A stretch of DNA of 54,642 nt, from positions 1 through 54,642 of the forward strand of contig CALXOO010000010.1 in NCBI GenBank assembly GCA_944390045.1. The letters run 5' to 3'. The notes beneath the pieces were generated by a model, which saw nothing but the letters and a program-made list of their open reading frames with translations, had not been told where the DNA came from and searched no databases. Positions 32,741 through 40,709 of the stretch are shown one piece after another (the stretch's first letter is position 1; each line of letters opens with the position of its first letter). The DNA is from an uncultured Spirochaetales bacterium (lineage in GTDB: Bacteria > Spirochaetota > Spirochaetia > Sphaerochaetales > Sphaerochaetaceae). Made by a program: the position numbers and the translations under genes.

Positions 32741-32756
32741 AACTTATGACACAAGT
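32741..32756 (+). repeat. Palindrome copy d
   Basis: AACTTATGACACAAGT. Centre at 32749, 78 bases from copy c. The stretch 32462-32862 between array protein 1 and the rhomboid gene holds no gene; these four palindromes are its only clear content. Confidence 0.75.
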
Positions 32757-32862
32757 GCCCTTCTCCTCTTGATAAGCCCGGTGAATCGTGCTTATATAAG
32801 ACCATCGGTTCTTCACTGATCTGACGGGACAGGCTCTGGAGGACCGATTTCTTTTTGTCCGC

Positions 32863-33489
32863 CTATCTCCGCCATTCCCTGAGGGGGTTGATCCTCATCC
32901 TGACCAGCATGTAGATCAGGCCGAAAAGCAGGCCAAAAAGATGTGTCATGTGGGCCACTCCGTCGTATGAGAAGAGCCCGCCGGCAAGCTCAATGACAAA
33001 GTATATTATTATGAGGAGCGGCGCCTGTACCGGTATTATCCCGAAGACATAGATCACTGCCCTCGGATAGAGTGCGGAAAAGAGGATCAGCAGCGCGTAG
33101 ATTGCACCTGAGGCTCCGAGCAGGACGACATTCGTGTTGGCAAGATAGTACATTGCGTAGCTCGCCACCCCGCACAGGGTGCCGCACAGCAGATAATACA
33201 GCGTGAACTCACGGCTTCCGATCCTGCGCTCAACTGCGCTTCCGAAGATATAGAGGGAGAGCATATTGAAAAGGAAGTGGCTCACGGAGCCGTGCACGAA
33301 CATGTATGTGAGGAACTGCCAGTACCAGTGTCTGTACAGGATATACCGAGGCACGAGGGCCAGGTAATAAGTCAGCGAGGGCATCAGGAAGCGCGTCAGG
33401 CAGAAGACTATGAAGTTGATCACCACGAGGATTGGGGTGACGTTGCTGTATGTATACCGGAAACGTCTGTTGATTATCGTACTGCGCAT
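32863..33489 (-). CDS. Rhomboid family intramembrane serine protease
   Basis: 208 aa with about six membrane segments. Catalytic Ser127 is in LLGASGAIY and the partner His183 in AHMTHLFGLLFG; the oxyanion-side Asn is in HFLFNMLSL. Rhomboids cut transmembrane substrates near the outer face of the membrane; bacterial substrates are mostly unknown. No partner in the operon. Its proximity to the secreted-protein array raises the idea of a role in their release, but nothing in the sequence proves it. Confidence 0.92.
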   Translation of the reverse strand: MRSTIINRRFRYTYSNVTPILVVINFIVFCLTRFLMPSLTYYLALVPRYILYRHWYWQFLTYMFVHGSVSHFLFNMLSLYIFGSAVERRIGSREFTLYYLLCGTLCGVASYAMYYLANTNVVLLGASGAIYALLILFSALYPRAVIYVFGIIPVQAPLLIIIYFVIELAGGLFSYDGVAHMTHLFGLLFGLIYMLVRMRINPLREWRR

Positions 33490-33542
33490 GTACCGAAAAT
33501 CCTAAAATGCCCGGCGTCTCGTCAAGACTCACTTTTTGCACA

Positions 33543-33561
33543 CTGTGAAAATATTTCACAG
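33543..33561 (+). promoter_or_regulatory. Candidate upstream activator site
   Basis: CTGTGAAA and TTTCACAG flank a 3-base centre. A second dyad (TGTGC-N7-GCAC) is at 33580-33594. They lie about 40-90 bases upstream of the first sigma54 promoter, where enhancer-binding activators usually sit; the first could also serve the divergent rhomboid gene. Confidence 0.45.
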
Positions 33562-33603
33562 CACTTTCCGGCCCCAGGTGTGCATTTTCCGCACGATTCT
33601 GAC

Positions 33604-33620
33604 TTGGCACGCCTCTTGTA
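33604..33620 (+). promoter_or_regulatory. Sigma54-type promoter 1
   Basis: TTGGCACG-N4-TTGT. GG at 33606-33607 and GT at 33618-33619 are ten bases apart, the required -24/-12 spacing; only the last C of the -12 GC is changed. Predicted start near 33631. Confidence 0.7.
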
Positions 33621-33630
33621 TGGAGGTTTT

Positions 33631-33709
33631 CAGACAGAGCAACAGTTTTTTTCAACCTCCTTTTAGTGTGATAAAGGCATCCAGAACATCCTGGGTGCCT
33701 TTCTTTTTG
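33631..33709 (+). ncRNA. Predicted small RNA 1 (sigma54-dependent)
   Basis: About 80 nt from the predicted start to a strong terminator. The 5' part is single-stranded looking: AGAGCAACAG, a run of T, then AACCTCCTTTT. It aligns with small RNA 2, with AGAGCAACAG, the T run and CCTCCTTT shared. CCTCCTTT is complementary to a Shine-Dalgarno sequence. The terminator stem is AAAGGCATCCAG with CTGGGTGCCTTT (one U-G pair) followed by CTTTTT. No open frame of note. Predicted base-pairing regulator. Confidence 0.6.
33673..33709 (+). terminator. Terminator of small RNA 1
   Basis: AAAGGCATCCAG (33673-33684) pairs with CTGGGTGCCTTT (33691-33702), 6-base loop, followed by CTTTTT. There is no protein gene upstream on this strand, which is what points to a small RNA. 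Confidence 0.85.
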
Positions 33710-33733
33710 CATAGGGGCCCGGTACGGCAGGGT

Positions 33734-33750
33734 TTGGCACGGTAGTTGCT
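33734..33750 (+). promoter_or_regulatory. Sigma54-type promoter 2, perfect consensus
   Basis: TTGGCACGGTAGTTGCT matches YTGGCACGRNNNTTGCW at every position. GG is at 33736-33737 and GC at 33748-33749, ten bases apart. Predicted start near 33761. Confidence 0.85.
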
Positions 33751-33760
33751 ATACAAGAGG

Positions 33761-33865
33761 CATAGAGCAACAGTTTTTCATGCCTCCTTTGTATGAAAAA
33801 ACACTTAGTGCCAGACGGTCCCTCTCTCCCACCCCAATTATTTCTCCGTCTGGCGCTTTTATTTT
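33761..33865 (+). ncRNA. Predicted small RNA 2 (sigma54-dependent)
   Basis: About 105 nt. Starts CATAGAGCAACAG, a T run, then CATGCCTCCTTTG, in the same order as small RNA 1. The terminator loop is long (27 nt) and rich in C and U (TCCCTCTCTCCCACCCC), a second possible anti-Shine-Dalgarno surface. Tandem placement behind its own promoter, with a conserved 5' part and an unrelated 3' stem, fits a duplicated regulatory RNA. The possibility that it is the leader of rlmE is weakened by the terminator. Confidence 0.65.
33807..33865 (+). terminator. Terminator of small RNA 2
   Basis: AGTGCCAGACGG (33807-33818) pairs with CCGTCTGGCGCT (33846-33857), giving 12 pairs with one G-U; TTTTATTTT follows. 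Confidence 0.85.
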
Positions 33866-33894
33866 CTCCCGCCACCTGATACATTTTCCCCATC

Positions 33895-34497
33895 ATGGCT
33901 ACCAGCAGAAGAGACAGGGCCGATTCCTACACGCAGCGGGCGCACCGCGAGGGCTATCCGGCAAGAAGCGTATACAAACTCGAGGAGATCAATGCCTCGC
34001 ACCATCTGATCAAGCCGGGAGACAGGGTCCTGGATGTCGGAGCCGCTCCGGGCAGCTGGACGCTCTATGTCCACAGACAGCTCATAAAGGGCTGCGGGAA
34101 GATCGTCTCATGCGACCTCAACCCGCTCAGGCTGGATCCGGTTCCCCCCACTGTCGTCGAGATAACAGGCGATGCCTTCAGCCGGGAGATCAGGGCCCGC
34201 CTCGTCGAGGAAGGACCATATGACTGCATTATCTCGGACGCCGCCCCGATGACGACAGGCAACCGCACTGTGGACACTTCGCGCTCAGAGTACCTGGCCG
34301 AGCAGGTCGTCCTGCTGGCCGGAGAGCAGCTTGCACTCCACGGCAACCTCGTCCTGAAGATCTTCCAGGGCGGAGGACAGGAAGAGATCCTCAGGCTCAT
34401 GAGGACCATGTTCCAGAAGGCAAAGGCCTTCAAGCCGAAGGCCTGCCGGGACGACAGCTTCGAGATCTACCTCATCGGACTGGACAGGAAGGCCTGA
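33895..34497 (+). CDS. rlmE: 23S rRNA (uridine-2'-O-) methyltransferase RlmE/FtsJ
   Basis: 200 aa. SAM motif LDVGAAPGSW; the K-D-K-E catalytic tetrad is at K28 (SVYKLEE), D115 (ISDAAP), K155 (LVLKIFQGG) and E190 (SFEIYLIG). It methylates the A-loop uridine of 23S rRNA late in large-subunit assembly. The starting ATG lies 30 bases after the terminator of small RNA 2; its promoter is not evident. Converges on uidA with two bases between the stops. Confidence 0.95.
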   Translation: MATSRRDRADSYTQRAHREGYPARSVYKLEEINASHHLIKPGDRVLDVGAAPGSWTLYVHRQLIKGCGKIVSCDLNPLRLDPVPPTVVEITGDAFSREIRARLVEEGPYDCIISDAAPMTTGNRTVDTSRSEYLAEQVVLLAGEQLALHGNLVLKIFQGGGQEEILRLMRTMFQKAKAFKPKACRDDSFEIYLIGLDRKA

Positions 34498-34499
34498 GA

Positions 34500-36305
34500 T
34501 CACTTCTTCTTGTAGCCGAAGTCAGGTATCGCACTCCAGCGCTTTCTGAAATAGTGGGCCGCCAGCTTCGGTCTTCTGTCCCTTGTGAGCAGGCCCTTGC
34601 GGTTTCCGTCAGCCCTGTAGACGCCCTGGATGGTGTTGAAGTCGGCGAAGTTCCAGGGATGCTCTCCCACGACAAAGTCCCTCTTGTCCAGCTCGGCGTT
34701 GATCCTCTCGTAATACAGCGCCTGGAACTCCTCACTGAACATCTCGGGAGACGTCAGATGATAGCCGGGCAGCGTGTCGGCTCCGTACTCGGTCATGATC
34801 AGCGGCTTGCCGATCTTCTGCCAGAAGTCCAGCTCCATTGACAGGGCATAGCAGGCGGCATCCAGATCCCCGGAGAGATTGTACCAGCCGTAATAGCGGT
34901 TTATGCACACGACATCCATCTCACGGGTAGCCAGGTCCGCCTCATAGTTGTTCTGGCAGCAGACGAAGGTGACAGGCCTGTCCTGGGGGTCAAGTGAGTG
35001 AGTGTACTCATACAGCGAGCACCAGTAGTCCTTCGCGCTCTGCGGGAAGTGCTCCGTGTCGGGCTCGTTTGCCATGGACCACATCACGACACTGGGGTGG
35101 TTCTTATCCCGTGCGATGAGGTCCCTGATGACATCCTCATGATGCTGTCTTATGTCGAAGGTCCTGTAGGGATCCTGAGCCGCGCCTGCCCCGATTCCGA
35201 CCGCAGGAGTCTCGTCTATGATGACGACGCCCTCCTCGTCCGCAAGGTCGTACATCTCCTCTGCATAGGGATAGTGGCTGGTCCTGAACGAGTTGGCCGA
35301 GAGCCACCTGATCAGGCTCATGTCCTTCACGTCATATGTGAGATCGAAGCCGCGTCCGTGAACGGCGCTGTCCTCATGCTTACCGAAGCCCTTGAAGTAG
35401 AAGGGCCTGCCGTTGATCAGGAACTGGTGGCCTCTGACCTCAACTGTCCTTACGCCGAATCTCTGGCTGTAGTGATCGCCGGCGAATGTGACATCAAGCG
35501 TGTAGAGATAGGGATCTCCGGGCCAGGGGTTCCAGAGTCTCGCATCAGCTATCTCAAGACGCCCTGAGGCTCCGCTTCCCTCTGCGACAACGGCTCCCTC
35601 CCGGGAAAGGATGCGCACGCTCACCTCACCCTCTCCGGCTGTCGCGACCGTGTAGTCCACGATGCCACTTGTCCCGTTCACGGAGGGGACTACAGTAATA
35701 TCACTGATATAATCGTGCGGTGTCGTGTAGATCCTGACACTCCTGTTTATCCCGGCGTAGTTGAAGAAGTCGAAGTTGGGCAGGTTGCGCTTCTTTCTCC
35801 AGCGCTTGGCCGCCTCGACTGAGGGGACACCGGCGTTGTCTGAGCCGAAGAAGGCCATGCCCTCCTCATTGCCCACAGGAAGCGTGGAGTGGCTCACACG
35901 GTTGTCCACCGCCACCTGCAGCAGGAAGTCCTCTCCTGCCCGCACGATGCCCTCCAGCTCAATCTCAAAGGGGAGGAAGCCTCCCTTGTGCTCCCCTGCC
36001 AGGGCACCGTTGATGAAGACGCGCGCATTGTGGGTCACGGCATCAAAACGCAGCACCAGACGCTCGCCGCTGAAGAATGCCGGAACCGTGACATGCCTCT
36101 CGTAATAGGCCCAGCCATAGTGCTCGCGAAAGCGCGGGTCATCCTTCTGGTCGTTGTAGCTTGCCGGCACGCTGATGATCTCGCGCCTTGAGCTGATGAA
36201 GTCGTTGTTGATGCTGCCGCCATTGGATCCGTCATCCAGGCAGAATGACCAGATGCCGTCCAGGGACAGCACGCTCCTCTTGTCATTTGATCTCGGATAA
36301 AGCAT
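34500..36305 (-). CDS. uidA: Beta-glucuronidase (GH2)
   Basis: 601 aa, the length of E. coli GUS. Sugar-binding, Ig-like and TIM-barrel domains follow in GH2 order. Acid/base E414 is in MWSMANEP and nucleophile E506 in IMTEYGAD; the N-x-K motif that reads the glucuronide carboxylate is N568/K570 in DGNRKG. The end (NFADFNTIQG, LLTRDRRPKLAAHYFRKRW) is that of true glucuronidases. No signal peptide, so it acts on imported glucuronides in the cytoplasm. No uronate transporter or uxa/uxu genes are in the window. Confidence 0.93.
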   Translation of the reverse strand: MLYPRSNDKRSVLSLDGIWSFCLDDGSNGGSINNDFISSRREIISVPASYNDQKDDPRFREHYGWAYYERHVTVPAFFSGERLVLRFDAVTHNARVFINGALAGEHKGGFLPFEIELEGIVRAGEDFLLQVAVDNRVSHSTLPVGNEEGMAFFGSDNAGVPSVEAAKRWRKKRNLPNFDFFNYAGINRSVRIYTTPHDYISDITVVPSVNGTSGIVDYTVATAGEGEVSVRILSREGAVVAEGSGASGRLEIADARLWNPWPGDPYLYTLDVTFAGDHYSQRFGVRTVEVRGHQFLINGRPFYFKGFGKHEDSAVHGRGFDLTYDVKDMSLIRWLSANSFRTSHYPYAEEMYDLADEEGVVIIDETPAVGIGAGAAQDPYRTFDIRQHHEDVIRDLIARDKNHPSVVMWSMANEPDTEHFPQSAKDYWCSLYEYTHSLDPQDRPVTFVCCQNNYEADLATREMDVVCINRYYGWYNLSGDLDAACYALSMELDFWQKIGKPLIMTEYGADTLPGYHLTSPEMFSEEFQALYYERINAELDKRDFVVGEHPWNFADFNTIQGVYRADGNRKGLLTRDRRPKLAAHYFRKRWSAIPDFGYKKK

Positions 36306-36374
36306 TGTTCCTCCAGTTTCCTGTGTTCCGGATTATCATACCGGCAGGCGGAAGGGTCAACCGTGAAGGCCCCG

Positions 36375-36432
36375 GAAATGAGGCGGAAACAGAGGGCTTA
36401 GTGAGGGAAAGATTCCTCTCTCCCCTCATTTC
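36375..36432 (+). other. Nine-base inverted repeat in the uidA/amino-acid transporter spacer
   Basis: GAAATGAGG (36375-36383) and CCTCATTTC (36424-36432) are perfect complements 40 bases apart, in the spacer between divergent genes. It could be a DNA-looping operator pair or an RNA stem. Confidence 0.35.
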
Positions 36433-36518
36433 TTTCATTTAAAAGGGCAGCCGGGGAATGGAAATAAGCCCTCCAACGTGCTAATTTGTCTCCAAAACCG
36501 GAATTATGGAGGTTGCTC

Positions 36519-37328
36519 ATGAAAAGAACACTGTTTGCACTGCTTATTGCCCTGGTCGCCTTGTCAGGACTGTGCGCATCCGGTGCGGGAGAGTCGGATG
36601 AGGACACGTCGCTTTCAGACGTGCTTGAGAAGGGAACTTTCGTCCTTGGTCTGGACGACTCCTTCCCTCCCATGGGCTACAGGGACGAGAACGGTGAGAT
36701 CGTCGGCTTCGACATCGACACCGCCCGCGAGGTCTGCGCCCGCCTTGGAGTGGAGCTTGTCTGCCAGCCCATTGACTGGAATGCCAAGGAGCAGGAGCTT
36801 GCCACAGGCAACATAGACTGCATCTGGAACGGATTCACAGTCACTCCGGAGCGTGAGGAGATGATGACATTCTCGGCTCCCTATGTGAGAAACGCCCAGG
36901 TCGTGGTCGTGAACGGATCCTCACCAGTCCAGACACTTGCCGATCTGGCAGGCGGGAATGTGGGAGTCCAGGCAGGATCCAGCGCCCAGGCGGCCATTGA
37001 GGACACGGAGGGCTTCGCCGAATCCCTTGACGGCATTGTGGAGTTCAGGGAGAACCTCACCGCACTCATGGATCTTGAGATCGGAGGCGTTGACGCGGTC
37101 GTGATGGACCTTCTGGTCGCCAACGACAACATCCAGAGGTCCGGAAAGGATTTCAGGATACTTGACGAGACACTGGCAGACGAGGAGTACGCGATCGGAT
37201 TCAGGAAGGGAGACGTGGCACTGCGAGATGCTGTGGACAATGCCCTGCTCGAGATGGCGGAAGACGGGACTCTGGCCCGGATCGCGACAAAGTGGTTCGG
37301 CGCTGACATCACGATCATCGGAAAGTAA
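36519..37328 (+). CDS. Amino-acid ABC transporter solute-binding protein (system 1)
   Basis: 269 aa from the ATG at 36519 (TGGAGG six bases upstream); the open frame reaches 36486, but the leader starts at MKRTLFALLIALVALSGLC. Family 3 binding-protein pattern: LGLDDSFPPMGYRDENGEIV, GFDIDTAREVCARLG, GNIDCIWNGFTVTPEREEMM, a typical polar amino-acid binder. Between Shine-Dalgarno and ATG lies GTTGCTC (36512-36518), complementary to GAGCAAC of both predicted small RNAs. First of three transporter genes. Confidence 0.9.
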   Translation: MKRTLFALLIALVALSGLCASGAGESDEDTSLSDVLEKGTFVLGLDDSFPPMGYRDENGEIVGFDIDTAREVCARLGVELVCQPIDWNAKEQELATGNIDCIWNGFTVTPEREEMMTFSAPYVRNAQVVVVNGSSPVQTLADLAGGNVGVQAGSSAQAAIEDTEGFAESLDGIVEFRENLTALMDLEIGGVDAVVMDLLVANDNIQRSGKDFRILDETLADEEYAIGFRKGDVALRDAVDNALLEMAEDGTLARIATKWFGADITIIGK

Positions 37329-37964
37329 ATGGCACCGCTACTGCTGCAGATGCTGGAGGGAACCGTCACCTCCCTCCAGATATTCTTCCTTACGCTCCTT
37401 TTCTCACTGCCGCTGGGCTTTGTCGTGGCAAAGGGGAAGATGACCAGCATCAGACCGGTCAGGTGGATCACTGATCTCTATATACAGATCATGCGCGGCA
37501 CCCCGCTGATCCTGCAGCTCATCTTCTTCTATTTCGCACCCTTCTATCTTCTCGGGCTTTCCTACGACAGGTTCACCGCATGCATCGTGGCCTTCGTGGT
37601 CAACTACAGCGCCTACTTCGCAGAGATCTACAGGACAGGGCTCCAGGCCGTCCCCCGCGGACAGTGGGAGGCAGGAAAGGTCCTGGGCTTCTCCAGGGCC
37701 TACACCTTCTTCCACATCATCCTGCCGCAGGTCGTGAAGACCATCATGCCCAGTCTGGGCAATGAGGTCATCACGCTGGTCAAGGACACGGCCCTTGCAC
37801 AGACTATCGGGGTTAGTGAGCTCTTCCGTGTGGCGCAGACCGCCTCAAGCCGGGAGTTCTCCACCGTTCCGATCTTCATCGCGGGACTTTTCTACTTCGT
37901 GATGAACTATATCGTCAGCAGACTCTTCGCCCTGGCGGAGAAAAAGCTGGACTACTACAGATGA
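37329..37964 (+). CDS. Amino-acid ABC transporter permease (system 1)
   Basis: 211 aa of the HisM/GlnP type, with the N-terminal motif [16 protein letters not shown], an [11 protein letters not shown] element and the EAA loop [20 protein letters not shown]. The ATG follows the stop of the binding-protein gene without a gap, so translation is coupled. Probably a homodimer. Confidence 0.92.
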   Translation: MAPLLLQMLEGTVTSLQIFFLTLLFSLPLGFVVAKGKMTSIRPVRWITDLYIQIMRGTPLILQLIFFYFAPFYLLGLSYDRFTACIVAFVVNYSAYFAEIYRTGLQAVPRGQWEAGKVLGFSRAYTFFHIILPQVVKTIMPSLGNEVITLVKDTALAQTIGVSELFRVAQTASSREFSTVPIFIAGLFYFVMNYIVSRLFALAEKKLDYYR

Positions 37965-37974
37965 GGAGAGAAGA

Positions 37975-38733
37975 ATGAGCAGGATGATAGAGCTCAGAGG
38001 CTTGTCGAAGTCCTTCGGGGAGACAAGTGTGCTCAGGGACATCTCCTTCGATATAGACAAAGGCGAGGTGATGTCCATCATAGGCCCCTCAGGAAGCGGC
38101 AAGTCGACGATGCTGAGGATCATAACCCAGCTCGAGAAGGCGGATGACGGCACGCTGACAGTCGACGGGGACAGGCTCTTCGAGAGCCATGACGGAGCTG
38201 CCGTCTACAACAAGGCAAATGAGCGCAGGGTGGGACTGAAGACCGGACTCGTCTTCCAGTCATTCAATCTCTTTCCCCACTTCAGCGTGCTGAGGAACGT
38301 GACGGAGGCCCAGAGGGCCGTACTCAAAAGATCCAGGGACGAAGCCGAGGCAAAGGCCATGGCCCTGCTTGCGAAGATGGGGCTTGAGGACAAGGCGAAG
38401 ATGTACCCCTGGCAGCTGTCCGGAGGCCAGCAGCAGCGCGTCTCAATCGCCAGGGCACTGGCGATGGACCCCGCCATTCTCTTTTTCGATGAGCCGACAA
38501 GCGCCCTCGACCCGGAACTGACCCGCGAGATCCTCCATGTGATCAGGGCTCTCGCGGAGGAGAAGATGACTATGGCCGTCGTCACGCACGAGATGAACTT
38601 CGCCAGGGCAATCAGCGACAGGGCGGTCTTCATGGACGGCGGCGTGATCGTCGAAGAGGGTGTGGAAATCTTCACGGACCCGAAGGAAGAGCGCACCCGC
38701 AAGTTCATATCCTCCTTTGAAAGTGATGGATGA
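37975..38733 (+). CDS. Amino-acid ABC transporter ATPase (system 1)
   Basis: 252 aa, GlnQ/HisP type: Walker [11 protein letters not shown]-loop [12 protein letters not shown], signature [15 protein letters not shown], Walker [14 protein letters not shown]-loop VVTHEM. All motifs canonical. An insert ([16 protein letters not shown]) before the Q-loop is slightly longer than in E. coli GlnQ. Its last eight bases overlap the start of the CbiK-like gene. Confidence 0.92.
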   Translation: MSRMIELRGLSKSFGETSVLRDISFDIDKGEVMSIIGPSGSGKSTMLRIITQLEKADDGTLTVDGDRLFESHDGAAVYNKANERRVGLKTGLVFQSFNLFPHFSVLRNVTEAQRAVLKRSRDEAEAKAMALLAKMGLEDKAKMYPWQLSGGQQQRVSIARALAMDPAILFFDEPTSALDPELTREILHVIRALAEEKMTMAVVTHEMNFARAISDRAVFMDGGVIVEEGVEIFTDPKEERTRKFISSFESDG

Positions 38734-39334
38734 TCTTGTCTTCGCCCTCTTCTCGAGCCGGGATGAGGACGGGGCCAGGGAACTGGACGGAATAGTCACA
38801 AGACTATCCCGCGCTCTGCCCTGCCCGCCCCGCCGCATTGAGCTCATGCACAGGGGCCCGCTGGATATCAGGCCCTCATCGCGGGTATTCGCACTGCTGA
38901 TCCAGGAAGGAGAGAGCTACAGACGGCTGAAGGAGACAGGCTGTATCGTCTCAAGGCCGCTTCTGGGCAGCAGTGAAGATGCACAGGAGGCGGCAAAGTG
39001 CCTGAACCTCACGCTGCCCCGTCAGGATGGCACAGTCTACATTCTTCTGGCCCACGGCTCCCACAATCACAGTGTCAGATACCATGACGTGCTGTCTGAA
39101 TGTCTGAGGGATGACATCATTCTTACTGATCTGGACAGTTGCCGCAGCAGCATTCCCGACTGCCAGCATCCTGTTCTGGTGCCCTTTCTGCTCAGTTTCG
39201 GCCATCATGCGAAAGAGGCCGCCTCACGGCTTGAGAGAATGAACAGTGCGCTCACAGTGGTCAGGCAGGGAATTCTGAGTACCTGTCCCGCACTTGAGGC
39301 AGTCTTCAGACGCCGGCTGCAGGAGATCATGTAG
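38726..39334 (+). CDS. CbiK-like sirohydrochlorin cobalto/ferrochelatase family protein
   Basis: 202 aa from the ATG at 38726. The motifs [10 protein letters not shown] and [15 protein letters not shown], each with histidines, and [16 protein letters not shown] resemble the two half-domains of CbiK, which inserts Co (or Fe) into sirohydrochlorin. It is about 60 residues shorter than CbiK; the N-terminal half is reduced. Overlap with the amino-acid ATPase gene suggests co-expression, but function points to the iron/corrinoid ABC genes 1.6 kb further on, from which the Rpn block now separates it. Confidence 0.6.
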   Translation: MDDLVFALFSSRDEDGARELDGIVTRLSRALPCPPRRIELMHRGPLDIRPSSRVFALLIQEGESYRRLKETGCIVSRPLLGSSEDAQEAAKCLNLTLPRQDGTVYILLAHGSHNHSVRYHDVLSECLRDDIILTDLDSCRSSIPDCQHPVLVPFLLSFGHHAKEAASRLERMNSALTVVRQGILSTCPALEAVFRRRLQEIM

Positions 39335-39398
39335 GGCATTCACTTTTTTGCACAACTGTCCCGCTTTTCTCCGACTGTATGGCAGGAGGAAAGCCTAT

Positions 39399-40328
39399 AT
39401 GAGTAAGAACAGCAGGACAGGTCCAGCCCTCAGGGCATCCGCAAGTGAGATCAGGCGCTTCATCCGCCGCCTGTCTCCCATGGAGAACAGACTCTTCACC
39501 GCCATGGCCGAGGACAACCCTCCCTTCATCCAGAGGATCATCAGGACCATCCTTGATGATGACTCTCTTGTCGTGACCAGTGTCACTGTCGAGCATGTCT
39601 TCTCCGCTTCCCGCACCCTGGACGGTCAGGATGCCCATGGTGCCAGAGTGGATGTGCTTGCCCGGGATGAGAATGGTGACAACTACTGCATTGAGGTCCA
39701 GTGCTATGAGGATGACATCGCACACCGTGGTGCCTTCTATCTGGCTCACATGTTCACCCGCATGCTGGAGCCGGGCAGTCAGTACACTGACATCAGGAAG
39801 GCCTGTGTCATCTGGATTGTGGATGAGGATATCTTTGATAAAGGACAGGTGCTGTACAGGTTCAGCGGGATGTATGATCCTTATGCAGGGCTGCATATCA
39901 GCAACGGGATGCACATGATAGTATTCAATGCGGCACTTGCAGGGCAGAAGGAACCTGAGAGCCCGCTTGGAAAGCTGGGATCTGACTTCATGGCAACAAA
40001 CTCACAGATGATGTGCTATGATGAGTTCAGGAAGACGTATCACAAGATAACGGAGACACCCGAGGGGGAGGTCAAGATGGGAAAAGTATTCAAGGAGTTT
40101 GAGGAGCTGTGCGTGGCCAGAGGCAGAGAGGCCTGGCGTGCTGAGGGACGGACAGAGGGACGCGCCGAGGGGCTTGCTGAAGGGCGTGCTGAGAAAGACC
40201 AGCAGACAGAGCAGATTGTCACCAACATGCTCAGACGCGGCTATTCCAGCGCAGAGATCAGCCTTTGCACAGGGGTTGGTACTGACAAGGTGGCCTTCAT
40301 CGCCAGGAACGCGGGGATTTCCATCTGA
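39399..40328 (+). CDS. Rpn-family PD-(D/E)XK nuclease (RpnL-type toxin), copy 2
   Basis: 309 aa. The nuclease domain is identical in protein sequence to copy 1 (D85, E99, Q101). The repeat region is longer and different (EAWRAEGRTEGRAEG then LAEGRAEKDQQ), the end again alpha type. So the toxin half is conserved while the inhibitor half has moved on, as reported for the variable C-terminal domains of E. coli Rpn proteins. ATG at 39399, AGGAGG upstream; the open frame reaches further back but only into the end of the CbiK-like gene. Confidence 0.9.
   Translation: MSKNSRTGPALRASASEIRRFIRRLSPMENRLFTAMAEDNPPFIQRIIRTILDDDSLVVTSVTVEHVFSASRTLDGQDAHGARVDVLARDENGDNYCIEVQCYEDDIAHRGAFYLAHMFTRMLEPGSQYTDIRKACVIWIVDEDIFDKGQVLYRFSGMYDPYAGLHISNGMHMIVFNAALAGQKEPESPLGKLGSDFMATNSQMMCYDEFRKTYHKITETPEGEVKMGKVFKEFEELCVARGREAWRAEGRTEGRAEGLAEGRAEKDQQTEQIVTNMLRRGYSSAEISLCTGVGTDKVAFIARNAGISI
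40077..40328 (+). CDS. Intragenic C-terminal protein of Rpn copy 2 (RpnS-type antitoxin)
   Basis: 83 aa starting MGKVFKEFEELC at an ATG preceded by GGGGGAGG, with five RAEG-type repeat units and the alpha end. Same logic as at 23309. Confidence 0.65.
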   Translation: MGKVFKEFEELCVARGREAWRAEGRTEGRAEGLAEGRAEKDQQTEQIVTNMLRRGYSSAEISLCTGVGTDKVAFIARNAGISI

Positions 40329-40409
40329 CATGTAACCGCCATAGTCCATATGGACGGGTTCTGGAAGACATGTCGCAAGAAAACGGAGACACCTGAGAGG
40401 TAAGCCAGG

Positions 40410-40628
40410 ATGGGAAGAGTATTCAAGGAGTTTGAGGAACTGTGCATGGCCAGAGGCAGGGCAGTTGGTTTTGCTGAGGGTTTTGCTGAAGGAAAGGACC
40501 AGAAGACAGAGCAGGTTATCACCAATATGCTCAGACGTGGCTATTCCAGCGCAGAGATCAGCCTTTGCACAGGACTCGGCACTGACAAGGTGGCCTTCAT
40601 CGCCAAGAAGACAGGGATTTCCATCTGA
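40410..40628 (+). CDS. Stand-alone RpnS-like protein, alpha tail, copy 2
   Basis: 72 aa: MGRVFKEFEELCMARGRA, two FAEG units, KDQKTEQVITNMLRRGY and the alpha end (ending AKKTGISI). Eight residues shorter than its counterpart at 23607, by two repeat units. Palindromes GTCCATATGGAC flank it on both sides (40344-40355, 40644-40655). Confidence 0.7.
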   Translation: MGRVFKEFEELCMARGRAVGFAEGFAEGKDQKTEQVITNMLRRGYSSAEISLCTGLGTDKVAFIAKKTGISI

Positions 40629-40709
40629 CATGCAACCGCCATAGTCCATATGGACTAGTTCTTGAAGACATATCGCAAGATAACGGAGACACCCGAGGGG
40701 GAGGTCAAG

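Noticed and set aside
32518..32756. Evenly spaced repeats resembling a CRISPR array
   Set aside because: The repeat is only 15-17 bp and palindromic throughout, the intervals are 55-62 bases, one copy overlaps a promoter, and no cas gene is present. An operator array explains it better.
33761..33894. rlmE leader with an attenuator instead of a free small RNA
   Set aside because: Possible, but the same promoter-plus-terminator unit occurs twice in tandem, the first unit cannot be an rlmE attenuator alone, and no alternative antiterminator pairing is evident. Kept as the main competing explanation.
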